33,774 bases of DNA from Paludibacter propionicigenes. GTDB taxonomy: Bacteria > Bacteroidota > Bacteroidia > Bacteroidales > JAIFNL01. Location: assembly GCA_020721325.1 (NCBI GenBank), contig DYNA01000028.1:1-33774 (forward strand). The letters are read 5' to 3'. This document shows positions 7,820-15,373 of the stretch, one piece after another (the stretch's first letter is position 1; each line of letters begins with the position of its first letter). The notes beneath the pieces were generated by a model. The model was not told where the DNA came from. It ran no database searches and was given only the letters and a program-made list of their open reading frames with translations. The position numbers and the translations under genes were made by a program.

Positions 7820-8711
7820 TAATTTTATTGTTTTCTACCAATGCTTTTATATCTTCTATTTGAGTTAAAAGTTGTTTTCTGGTTTTTTCTTCGCCAAAAC
7901 GACTTTTATTGAGTGCTACCATTTTGTCTAAAGCCAATGTAATATTTTTAAGTTTTTGATTGTACTCTGTTCCGCCTTGCATAAAAGCCTCTATCATCTT
8001 CATTTTATACATATTAATTAAAATTTCGGCATCGCTAAAAGGCTCTTCAAGCATATCCCTGAGTTTTCGTTCGTTGAAAATTTCAATGGGCAAGCCTTCA
8101 ATTTTCCTAACAATTTCTTTGTAAGATTTTGCTACCAAACGGCGCAATTTTGTTAAAGTTGATTTCCAATAGTTTGAATATAAGAACATTAACTCGCTCG
8201 AAAAATAATCAATATCTTTTATTTTTTTGCGAATAAGCATGTTGTCAAATTCTTTTACAAACGAATTAATTCTAAGAGTATCATCTTTTTTTAAAGCTTT
8301 GAAATAGGGTTCTTTACGCATTGAATCTATGTTCACTCTTACTTTTTTCAATTCGTTAATAATGGTATCGTGCAAAACTTTATTTTCTAAATCTTGCGTA
8401 TTAAGTAAGGTATTAATTTCTTTCAACTGCACAAAGTAAGCTGCCATTTTATCAGTCCCTTCTATCTTTTTGTACATTTTTCGAGGATTGAAAGTAGAGT
8501 CGGTGGCTTGAAAAATGATTTTCAAGCGTTCGTCTTGATTTTCATCAACATATTTGTAGTCTTTAATATCGGAATAAGCATTAACTACTTCATCTAAAAG
8601 CAATTGCTGCAATTCAAAGGCTTCTTCTTGTAAACGTCCTTTGGTTTTAAAATCGCACGATTGAAAAACCAAAAAACTTATGAATGTAAAAATAAAAAGT
8701 TTTGTTTTCAT
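7812..8711 (-). CDS. Predicted lipoprotein of unknown function inside the dcw cluster
   Basis: The 299-residue product has a type II signal peptide: MKTKLF, a hydrophobic core (IFTFISFLVF) and the lipobox FQSC with Cys19. It should be a lipid-anchored envelope protein. The mature part is charged, rich in K and E, and mainly helical by appearance, with long heptad-like stretches in its second half (for example LINMYKMKMIEAF). I do not recognise the family. It lies 33 bp after murG, and its stop overlaps the GTG start of murC by 8 bp, so it is made with the cell wall enzymes. Location suggests an envelope or division role, but nothing in the sequence gives a reaction. Confidence 0.85.
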   Translation of the reverse strand: MKTKLFIFTFISFLVFQSCDFKTKGRLQEEAFELQQLLLDEVVNAYSDIKDYKYVDENQDERLKIIFQATDSTFNPRKMYKKIEGTDKMAAYFVQLKEINTLLNTQDLENKVLHDTIINELKKVRVNIDSMRKEPYFKALKKDDTLRINSFVKEFDNMLIRKKIKDIDYFSSELMFLYSNYWKSTLTKLRRLVAKSYKEIVRKIEGLPIEIFNERKLRDMLEEPFSDAEILINMYKMKMIEAFMQGGTEYNQKLKNITLALDKMVALNKSRFGEEKTRKQLLTQIEDIKALVENNKISE

Positions 8712-8744
8712 AGTAAATCTTTTTTCGTATTAAAAAAAATAAAA

Positions 8745-9836
8745 TCAATTTATCATTTTAAATAACTCATCTATAATTAATTCATCGGAATTTGGAATGC
8801 CCAATTTTAAAGCATTTCGGCTCAAATTTTCTAATTCCGAGGGCATTTGTAAGGTTTTAACCACAGTTGGAATTAAATGCTCAACCGATTGATTATCAGA
8901 CAATAAAATAGCAGCTTTTTTTTCAACCAATGCCATAGCATTTTTTGTTTGGTGGTCTTCGGCTACATTGGGCGAAGGCACTAAAATAGTGGCTTTCCCC
9001 ACTGCACACAGTTCGGAGATAGTTCCCGCACCGGCTCTCGAAACCACTAAATCAGCGGCTTTGTAAGCCAAATCCATTCGCATAATGAAATCATGAGCTT
9101 GCAAATTGGGTATTTTTTCATTTTCCAAAACCGACTTTACTTTTTCAGAATAGTATTTTCCGGTTTGCAAAATCCATTGAATATCGGCATATTTTTTAAT
9201 CCAATTCAAATTTTCTAAAATGCTGTTATTCAAGGTTGCAGCACCTAAACTGCCTCCGATTACCAGCACTGTTTTTTTTGTTTTGTCAAGACCGAAAAAA
9301 GCCAAAGCTTCTTCTTTTGATATGTTGGAAATCAAATCTTTACGAATAGGATTTCCGGTAAGAACAATTTTTTCGGACGGAAAAAATTGTTCCATGTTTT
9401 CGTAAGCTACACAAATAGACTTTATATTTTTAGCTAAAAGTTTATTGGTAATTCCGGCATACGAATTTTGTTCTTGAATAAGAGCAGGAATTTTCATTTT
9501 AGAAGCCGTTCTAAGCAATGGCGCACTGGCATAGCCGCCAACTCCCACAACAGCATCGGGTTTAAAATCCTTTATTATTTTTTTAGCTAAATTCAAACTT
9601 TTGAACAATTTTATAAAAAAAGTAAAACTTTGGAAACTTATTTTTCGCGGAAAGCCCATTATAGGCAATCCGATAATTTTATATCCGGCACTGGGTACTT
9701 TTTCCATTTCCATTCGCCCCAATGCACCTACAAAAAGAATTTCCGCATTTGGTTCTCTTCTTTTAATGGCATTGGCTATTGAAATAGCCGGAAAAATATG
9801 ACCGCCGGTACCACCGCCGCTTATAATAATTTTCAT
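8745..9836 (-). CDS. murG: Lipid II synthase MurG (GlcNAc transferase)
   Basis: MurG transfers GlcNAc from UDP-GlcNAc to lipid I on the inner face of the membrane, giving lipid II. The 363-residue protein is of usual length. The N-terminal glycine-rich loop GGGTGGHIFPA is at residues 7-17, the second G loop GGSLGAATLN near 195, and the UDP-GlcNAc-binding SRAGAGTISEL near 265. It is a GT-B fold enzyme of family GT28. It follows a small membrane ORF (18-bp gap) and ftsW in the same operon. Confidence 0.98.
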   Translation of the reverse strand: MKIIISGGGTGGHIFPAISIANAIKRREPNAEILFVGALGRMEMEKVPSAGYKIIGLPIMGFPRKISFQSFTFFIKLFKSLNLAKKIIKDFKPDAVVGVGGYASAPLLRTASKMKIPALIQEQNSYAGITNKLLAKNIKSICVAYENMEQFFPSEKIVLTGNPIRKDLISNISKEEALAFFGLDKTKKTVLVIGGSLGAATLNNSILENLNWIKKYADIQWILQTGKYYSEKVKSVLENEKIPNLQAHDFIMRMDLAYKAADLVVSRAGAGTISELCAVGKATILVPSPNVAEDHQTKNAMALVEKKAAILLSDNQSVEHLIPTVVKTLQMPSELENLSRNALKLGIPNSDELIIDELFKMIN

Positions 9837-9854
9837 TGTTTACTTTTGTTAATT

Positions 9855-10064
9855 CTATTTATTTTTTAAAAACCATTTTACATAAAAACGTGCAGCAAAA
9901 ATACTAAATACTATCATAATTCCAATGTAAGATTTTATATTTTCGTGCAAACGCAAATCGTTAAAATTGAGCAAACTAAGAGAAACCACCGCTAATGCTA
10001 CTGCCAACATGGTCATTTTATTTAATTTATCTAAAAGATTCTCCATAAAATTAGTGTTGTTCAT
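9855..10064 (-). CDS. Small two-helix membrane protein between ftsW and murG
   Basis: From the ATG at 10064, which overlaps the end of ftsW by 14 bp, this encodes 69 residues; an ATG at 10046 would give 63. The frame stays open upstream to a GTG at 10103, but that lies inside ftsW. Two probable membrane segments (about residues 17-33 and 44-61) are joined by a short polar loop, NFNDLRLHENIKSY. The C-terminus is basic (KWFLKNK). It is not a recognised divisome component. The tight overlap with ftsW and the 18-bp gap to murG argue that it is translated. It could be a small accessory subunit of the FtsW/FtsI synthase or MurG; that is inference from position. Confidence 0.65.
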   Translation of the reverse strand: MNNTNFMENLLDKLNKMTMLAVALAVVSLSLLNFNDLRLHENIKSYIGIMIVFSIFAARFYVKWFLKNK

Positions 10065-11199
10065 TTGTTTCAATAAATTGAATTTTGTGCTGATTGTTTG
10101 CACTTACGCTCAAAATAATGCCTAAAGCCAAGCTCGAAAACATAATTGACGTTCCGCCCATGCTCAAAAATGGCAAAGTTTGTCCGGTAACCGGAATGAG
10201 ATTTACAGCCACCATCATATTTATAAGAGCTTGAAAAACAAGCAGTAAAGTTAATCCAATGACCAAAAAAGCGGCAAAAGTACCTGTGCTGTTTTTAACA
10301 ATAACTCCAGCTCTAAATAAAAGCCACAAATAAAGCGAAATAACAATCAAAGCACCAAAAATACCATATTCTTCGATAATAATAGCAAAAATAAAGTCGG
10401 AATAGGGGTGAGGTAAAAAATTGCGTTGAGTGCTGTTTCCGGGGCCTTTACCCAAAAAACCGCCGGTAGCAATGGCAATTTTTGACTGTTCGGCTTGATA
10501 ATTATCGCCTCCCTCGCCTTTGACAAAATTTTCAACTCGATTGCTCCAAGTACTTAATCGACCAACGTTTGGCACCACTGTTCCTAAAAGCAATAAAATA
10601 ACCACAACGCCAAACAAACCTCCCACAGTGCGTAGCAGATATTGCGTATGCACACGCCCAATGTACATTAAAATAAGGCTTGTGCCGAAAAGTAAACCGG
10701 CAGTTGAAAAGTTTGCCGGTAAAATTAATCCACAAACAATTGCCGAAATTATCATCAAAGGTTGGAATACTTCTTTGCGCTGTAATTGAGTTTCCTGATT
10801 TTTAGACAATAAGCGAGCCATGTATAAAATAAGGGAAATTTTGGCAAGGTCGGAGGTTTGAAATCCAATTCCAAGCCCCGGTACTGTAAGCCAACGAGTT
10901 GCACTGTTTTTTGTTACACCAAACAAAAGTGTAATAACCAACAAACCAATCGAAATATACAATAAATATTTAGCTATTTTTGAAAAAAACAAATAAGGTA
11001 CTTTATGAATAAAATAAATAATGGCAACGCCAATCAACAAAAATACAATGTGTTTTATAATGTAACTACTTGTATTTCCGCCGGCTTCGCTCATATATGC
11101 CAAACTTCCGGTTGAGCTGAAAACAGCTAAAACCGAAAAGATGAACAAAATAAAAATAATTGCCCAAATGATTTTATCGCCTTTTATAGCACCTTTCAT
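10051..11199 (-). CDS. ftsW: Peptidoglycan glycosyltransferase FtsW (SEDS family)
   Basis: FtsW polymerises lipid II into glycan strands at the septum together with the transpeptidase FtsI. The 382-residue protein has about ten membrane segments and SEDS signatures: a RWLTVPGLGIGFQTSDLAK region, the extracytoplasmic loop PHPYSDFIFAIIIEEYG and, near the end, PVTGQTLPFLSMGGTS. The start is ATG at 11199, 16 bp after murD. Its end overlaps the next small ORF. Position between murD and murG distinguishes it from RodA. Confidence 0.96.
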   Translation of the reverse strand: MKGAIKGDKIIWAIIFILFIFSVLAVFSSTGSLAYMSEAGGNTSSYIIKHIVFLLIGVAIIYFIHKVPYLFFSKIAKYLLYISIGLLVITLLFGVTKNSATRWLTVPGLGIGFQTSDLAKISLILYMARLLSKNQETQLQRKEVFQPLMIISAIVCGLILPANFSTAGLLFGTSLILMYIGRVHTQYLLRTVGGLFGVVVILLLLGTVVPNVGRLSTWSNRVENFVKGEGGDNYQAEQSKIAIATGGFLGKGPGNSTQRNFLPHPYSDFIFAIIIEEYGIFGALIVISLYLWLLFRAGVIVKNSTGTFAAFLVIGLTLLLVFQALINMMVAVNLIPVTGQTLPFLSMGGTSIMFSSLALGIILSVSANNQHKIQFIETNEQH

Positions 11200-11215
11200 A
11201 TTTTTTTATAAAAAA

Positions 11216-12571
11216 TTATAATTTTCTAACGCCTTCTCTAAATTGATTTCCTCTATCTTCGTAGTTTTCAAACAAATCGAAACTTGCGCAAGCTGGAGAA
11301 AGCAAAACCGTGTCGCCTTTTTCGGCATAAAAATAAGCTGCTTTGAGTGCTTTTTCCATCGAAAGAACATTCACTATTTTTGTCATTTCTTTAAACTCTT
11401 GATTGAGTTTATCATTATCTATACCCAAGCAAATCAAGAGTTTAACTTTTTTTTGCACCAATTCATGCAACATGCTGTAATCGTTTCCTTTGTCCACACC
11501 ACCGGCTATCCAAATTACGGGCGTTTTCATGCTTTCCAGAGCATACCAAGCCGAATTTACATTGGTGGATTTTGAATCGTTGATGTAAAGTACATCTTTG
11601 ATTTTCAATACGTTTTCAAGTCTATGTGGCACACCTTCAAATCGACTCAAACTTTCTCTAATAATTTTTTTTGTAATACCGAAAGCCAATCCGGTTGCCG
11701 CCGCCGCCATCGAATTGTAGGTATTATGCCTACCGGTTAAAGCTAAATCTTGTTGCAACATAGTAAATTCTGTGTTTTTATATAAAATTTTTATTTCTTT
11801 ATTTTCAACAAAAGCTCCCGTTTCGAGTATTTTTTCGTCAGAAAAAGGAACTAAAATTGAAGCATTTTCTCTATTTTTAAAATTTCGCTTTTCAATCTCT
11901 GTTTGAATAATCGGGTCTTCGTTCCAAAAAATAAAAACGCCGTTTTTATCCATATTTTGAACAATTCGCATTTTAGAATCGATATAATTTTGAAAATTAT
12001 ACTCGTATCTGTCCAAATGGTCGGGCGTAATGTTCATTAAAACAGCCACATCAGCTTTAAATTGATACATTCCGTCGAGCTGAAAACTACTCAACTCCAA
12101 AACATAGTAATCAAACTCATTTTCAGCTACTTGCCATGCAAAACTTTTACCGATATTTCCGGCTAAACCCACATTAAAACCGGCATTTTTAAAAAGTTCG
12201 TAAATCAGGCTTGTGGTGGTTGTTTTTCCGTTTGAGCCTGAAATGCAAATCATTTTTGCACGCGTATAACGTGAAGCAAATTCGATTTCCGAAATTATCG
12301 GTATTTTTTTTTCTTTTAAGAACTTAATAATTTCAGCTTTTTCGGGTATTCCGGGACTTTTAATTATTTCATAAGCATTTTCCATTTCCGATAAGGAATG
12401 CACACTTTCTTCCCAGCGAATTTGCTGTTTTTCAAGCACTTGCTTGTATTTATCTTTTATGGCTCCCTTGTCGGAAACAAAAACTTCAAAACCTTGTTTT
12501 TTTGCTAAAATAGCACTCCCTACACCACTTTCGCCTGCTCCTAATACGACTATTTTTTTTGAAAAATTCAT
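11216..12571 (-). CDS. murD: UDP-MurNAc-L-alanine--D-glutamate ligase MurD
   Basis: MurD adds D-glutamate to UDP-MurNAc-L-Ala with ATP hydrolysis. The 451-residue protein has the N-terminal nucleotide-fold motif VVLGAGESG (residues 8-16), the P-loop GSNGKTT (112-118), the ELSSFQLDG block typical of MurD, ITPDHLDRY, and the C-terminal NDSKSTNVNS block with DKG(N)DY. The ATG at 12571 follows the mraY stop by 16 bp, as expected for a single operon. Confidence 0.97.
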   Translation of the reverse strand: MNFSKKIVVLGAGESGVGSAILAKKQGFEVFVSDKGAIKDKYKQVLEKQQIRWEESVHSLSEMENAYEIIKSPGIPEKAEIIKFLKEKKIPIISEIEFASRYTRAKMICISGSNGKTTTTSLIYELFKNAGFNVGLAGNIGKSFAWQVAENEFDYYVLELSSFQLDGMYQFKADVAVLMNITPDHLDRYEYNFQNYIDSKMRIVQNMDKNGVFIFWNEDPIIQTEIEKRNFKNRENASILVPFSDEKILETGAFVENKEIKILYKNTEFTMLQQDLALTGRHNTYNSMAAAATGLAFGITKKIIRESLSRFEGVPHRLENVLKIKDVLYINDSKSTNVNSAWYALESMKTPVIWIAGGVDKGNDYSMLHELVQKKVKLLICLGIDNDKLNQEFKEMTKIVNVLSMEKALKAAYFYAEKGDTVLLSPACASFDLFENYEDRGNQFREGVRKL

Positions 12572-12587
12572 TTTTATAAAAATTTAA

Positions 12588-13820
12588 TTATCTTATTTTC
12601 AATGTAATAATGGTTATTACGGCTAAAATAATGGCAACTATCCAAAAACGAGTTACAATTTTGGGTTCGGGAATGCCCAATTTTTGATAATGATGATGCA
12701 AAGGTGCCATTTTAAATATTCGGCGACCTTCGCCGTATTTCCTCTTAGTGTATTTAAAATAACCCACTTGCAGCATTACCGAAAGGTTTTCAACAAAAAA
12801 GATTCCACACAAAATGGGAATGAGTAATTCTTTGCGAATAATGATAGCAAATACGGCAATAATTCCTCCCAAAGTAAGACTTCCCGTGTCGCCCATAAAA
12901 ACTTGTGCCGGAAAAGAGTTGTACCATAAAAAACCAATCGTAGCTCCAATAAAAGCACTCGCAAAAACCGCCAATTCTCCGGTGTGTGGTAAGTACATGA
13001 TATTCAAATAGTTTGAAATAATTACGTTGCCCGAAAAATAAGCTAAAAGTGCCAAAGTAATTACGATTATAGCCGATGTTCCGGTCGCTAAACCGTCTAA
13101 ACCATCGGTCATATTGGCACCATTAGAAACGGCTGTTACAATAATTATTACGGCAAAAACAAAAACCAACCAAGCCCATTTGTATTTATCCTGCCCTAAA
13201 AACCATAAAATATCGGCATAATCAAACTCGTTGTGTTTCACGAACGGAATGGTCGTTTTGGTTGATTTAAAGTCTTCATTTACAACCGTTATCGTATTTT
13301 TATCAACAAGTTCGGTTTGATTAGAATTTTCGATAACGCGCTGTTCACGAATAACGGCAGTGTCGCTAAAATAAAGCACCATGCCCACAATAAGCCCTAA
13401 TCCAACTTGTCCGATGATTTTAAATCGTCCTTTTAATCCGTCTTTATTTTTTCTAAAAACTTTTATATAATCGTCTAAAAACCCTATAATTCCCATCCAT
13501 AAAGTAGTTATCAGCATAAGAATTATATAAATATTTCCGATTTTTGCAAACAAAAGAGTTGGGATAACAATGGACATAATAATAATAATTCCGCCCATTG
13601 TTGGAGTTCCTTTTTTAGCATATTGCCCTTCGAGTCCCAAATCGCGTATGGTTTCGCCAATTTGCTTTTTTTGAAGCCATGCAATTACTTTTTTTCCATA
13701 AATAGCCGAAATAATCAACGCAAAAAGCACTGATAAGCCACTTCTAAACGATATGTACTGAAACAATCGCCAACCCGGAAAATCCAATTCGCCTAAATAT
13801 TGAAATAAATAATAAAACAC
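12588..13820 (-). CDS. mraY: Phospho-MurNAc-pentapeptide transferase MraY
   Basis: MraY transfers phospho-MurNAc-pentapeptide to undecaprenyl phosphate, forming lipid I in the inner membrane. The 410-residue polytopic protein carries the catalytic aspartate motifs FLDDYIK and [10 protein letters not shown] and the family HHH motif in APLHHHYQ. It is longer than the roughly 360 residues of E. coli MraY because of an insert of about 60 residues (near 155-215), a known feature of Bacteroidetes MraY. The start is a GTG at 13820 (MFYYLFQYL). An 8-bp-period repeat ends six bases upstream of this start, and the gap to murE is 70 bp. Confidence 0.97.
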   Translation of the reverse strand: MFYYLFQYLGELDFPGWRLFQYISFRSGLSVLFALIISAIYGKKVIAWLQKKQIGETIRDLGLEGQYAKKGTPTMGGIIIIMSIVIPTLLFAKIGNIYIILMLITTLWMGIIGFLDDYIKVFRKNKDGLKGRFKIIGQVGLGLIVGMVLYFSDTAVIREQRVIENSNQTELVDKNTITVVNEDFKSTKTTIPFVKHNEFDYADILWFLGQDKYKWAWLVFVFAVIIIVTAVSNGANMTDGLDGLATGTSAIIVITLALLAYFSGNVIISNYLNIMYLPHTGELAVFASAFIGATIGFLWYNSFPAQVFMGDTGSLTLGGIIAVFAIIIRKELLIPILCGIFFVENLSVMLQVGYFKYTKRKYGEGRRIFKMAPLHHHYQKLGIPEPKIVTRFWIVAIILAVITIITLKIR

Positions 13821-13826
13821 GTTTTT

Positions 13827-13858
13827 CTATTGTTAAATGGTTCTATTGTTAAATTGCA
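13827..13858. repeat. 8-bp-period repeat just upstream of mraY
   Basis: Read on the - strand, three octamers (AACAATAG, AACCATTT, AACAATAG) plus a partial AATTT end six bases before the mraY GTG. The units belong to the same octamer family as the arrays at 6403 and 23794. They sit where a ribosome-binding region would be, in a genome that mostly lacks Shine-Dalgarno sequences. Confidence 0.7.
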
Positions 13859-13879
13859 TTTTTTTTTATAAAAATATAT

Positions 13880-13900
13880 AACATTAAACATTAAACATTA
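13880..13900. repeat. 7-bp tandem repeat AACATTA x3 at the murE stop
   Basis: Three perfect copies of AACATTA, of which the second and third overlap the murE stop codon (13891-13893) and its last codons. This is the second cell wall gene in the operon whose 3' end is made of short tandem repeat sequence. Confidence 0.8.
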
Positions 13901-15357
13901 ATCGTTAATAAAATTTCTCTATCGTCAAAATGATGTCTAATTCCTTTCACTTCTTGATAAGTTTCATGCCCTTTTCCGGCTACTAAAATAATATCATCTT
14001 TTTTAGCCATTTCTACGGCTTTTTTTATAGCTTCCAATCTGTTTTCTATTATAAAATACTTATTTTCAGCTTTTTTTGTTATTCCGGCTTTCATGTCGTT
14101 CAAAATTTCCAAAGGTTCTTCAAAACGCGGATTGTCGGAAGTTAGAATCACTTTGTCGCTGTATTCGCCAGCTATGCGTGCCATAATTGGGCGTTTGGTT
14201 TTATCACGATTTCCACCGGCTCCTACAACGGTAATGATTTCATGTTGCTTAACATTCAGTTTTTTAATGGTTTGCAAAACATTCTCAAGCGCATCGGGCG
14301 TGTGTGCATAATCGACAATAGCCAAAGCACCGGTTTTGAGTTTAACGGTTTCAAAACGTCCGCGCACGGGAGTCAATGCACTTATCTGCCTCAAAACTTG
14401 GTCTTTAGGCACTTCGCCCAAAAGCGTTGCAGCACTGTAAACCGCCAGAAAATTTGAAGCATTAAAATCGCCTAAAAATTGTATCCAAACTTCTTTAGAG
14501 TCCATTTCTAAAAGCGTTCCATCGAAATGCTTTTCCAAAATTTTTGCCTTAAAATTTGAAAAAGAAGTTAAACCGAAAGTATATTTATTTGCTTTTGTAT
14601 TTTGCAACATAAATTTACCGTTTTTATCGTCTGAATTGACCAAAGCAAAGGCTTTTCCTTTCAAATTGTCGAACAATATTTTTTTAGCATCTCTATATTG
14701 AGCAAAATCAACATGATAATCCAAATGGTCGTGCGTAAGGTTTGTAAAAATAGCTCCGGCAAATTCTAAACCTGTAACTCGCTCTTGCATAAGGGCATGA
14801 GAGCTTACTTCCATAAAGCAATATTTACAACCGGCATCAAGCATTTCCGATAGTAACTTGTTGATAGTAAGCACATCGGGCGTTGTGTGCGAAGCATCAG
14901 ATTCGGTTTCATTCACTATGTATTTAATGGTAGAAATCAACCCCGATTTGTATCCAAACTTTTTTAACAAATTATAAAGCAAAGTAGCAATGGTCGTTTT
15001 TCCATTAGTACCTGTAACTCCCACTAAACGAATGCGTTTGCTCGGATTTTCGTAAAATTCGGCAGCAAAAAAAGCCAATGCTTTTGCCACATTATCCACT
15101 TGCAAATAAATTACATTCGGATTAATGTTTTGAGGCAATTCAGAGCAAACAACAGCCGCAACGCCCTTTTGAATTACTTCATCAATATAAATATGCCCGT
15201 CAGTTTGTGTACCTTTTAATGCAAAGAAAATATCGCTTTTTGATGCTTTTCGCGAATCGAAATGCAATTCATTAAATTCCAAATCAATATTTCCAATGGT
15301 TTTATTGATTTGAATTTCAGAAATGATATTTTTTAATATTTTCTTTAAATTTTTCAT
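13891..15357 (-). CDS. murE: UDP-MurNAc-tripeptide synthetase MurE, meso-DAP type
   Basis: MurE adds the third stem residue to UDP-MurNAc-L-Ala-D-Glu. The 488-residue protein has GTNGKTT at 116-122, a TTPDVL block, THDHLDYH, and DNPR at residues 408-411. In the known enzymes the DNPR arginine contacts meso-diaminopimelate, so the cell wall is predicted to be meso-DAP type. GKGHE is present near residue 463. The ATG start at 15357 is 16 bp after ftsI. The final codons and stop lie inside a 7-bp tandem repeat. Confidence 0.97.
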   Translation of the reverse strand: MKNLKKILKNIISEIQINKTIGNIDLEFNELHFDSRKASKSDIFFALKGTQTDGHIYIDEVIQKGVAAVVCSELPQNINPNVIYLQVDNVAKALAFFAAEFYENPSKRIRLVGVTGTNGKTTIATLLYNLLKKFGYKSGLISTIKYIVNETESDASHTTPDVLTINKLLSEMLDAGCKYCFMEVSSHALMQERVTGLEFAGAIFTNLTHDHLDYHVDFAQYRDAKKILFDNLKGKAFALVNSDDKNGKFMLQNTKANKYTFGLTSFSNFKAKILEKHFDGTLLEMDSKEVWIQFLGDFNASNFLAVYSAATLLGEVPKDQVLRQISALTPVRGRFETVKLKTGALAIVDYAHTPDALENVLQTIKKLNVKQHEIITVVGAGGNRDKTKRPIMARIAGEYSDKVILTSDNPRFEEPLEILNDMKAGITKKAENKYFIIENRLEAIKKAVEMAKKDDIILVAGKGHETYQEVKGIRHHFDDREILLTINV

Positions 15358-15373
15358 TTATTTTAAATAAAAA

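Noticed and set aside
10065-10103. Upstream GTG start for the small membrane ORF
   Set aside because: It lies inside ftsW and adds a segment with no support; the ATG at 10064 is the better start.
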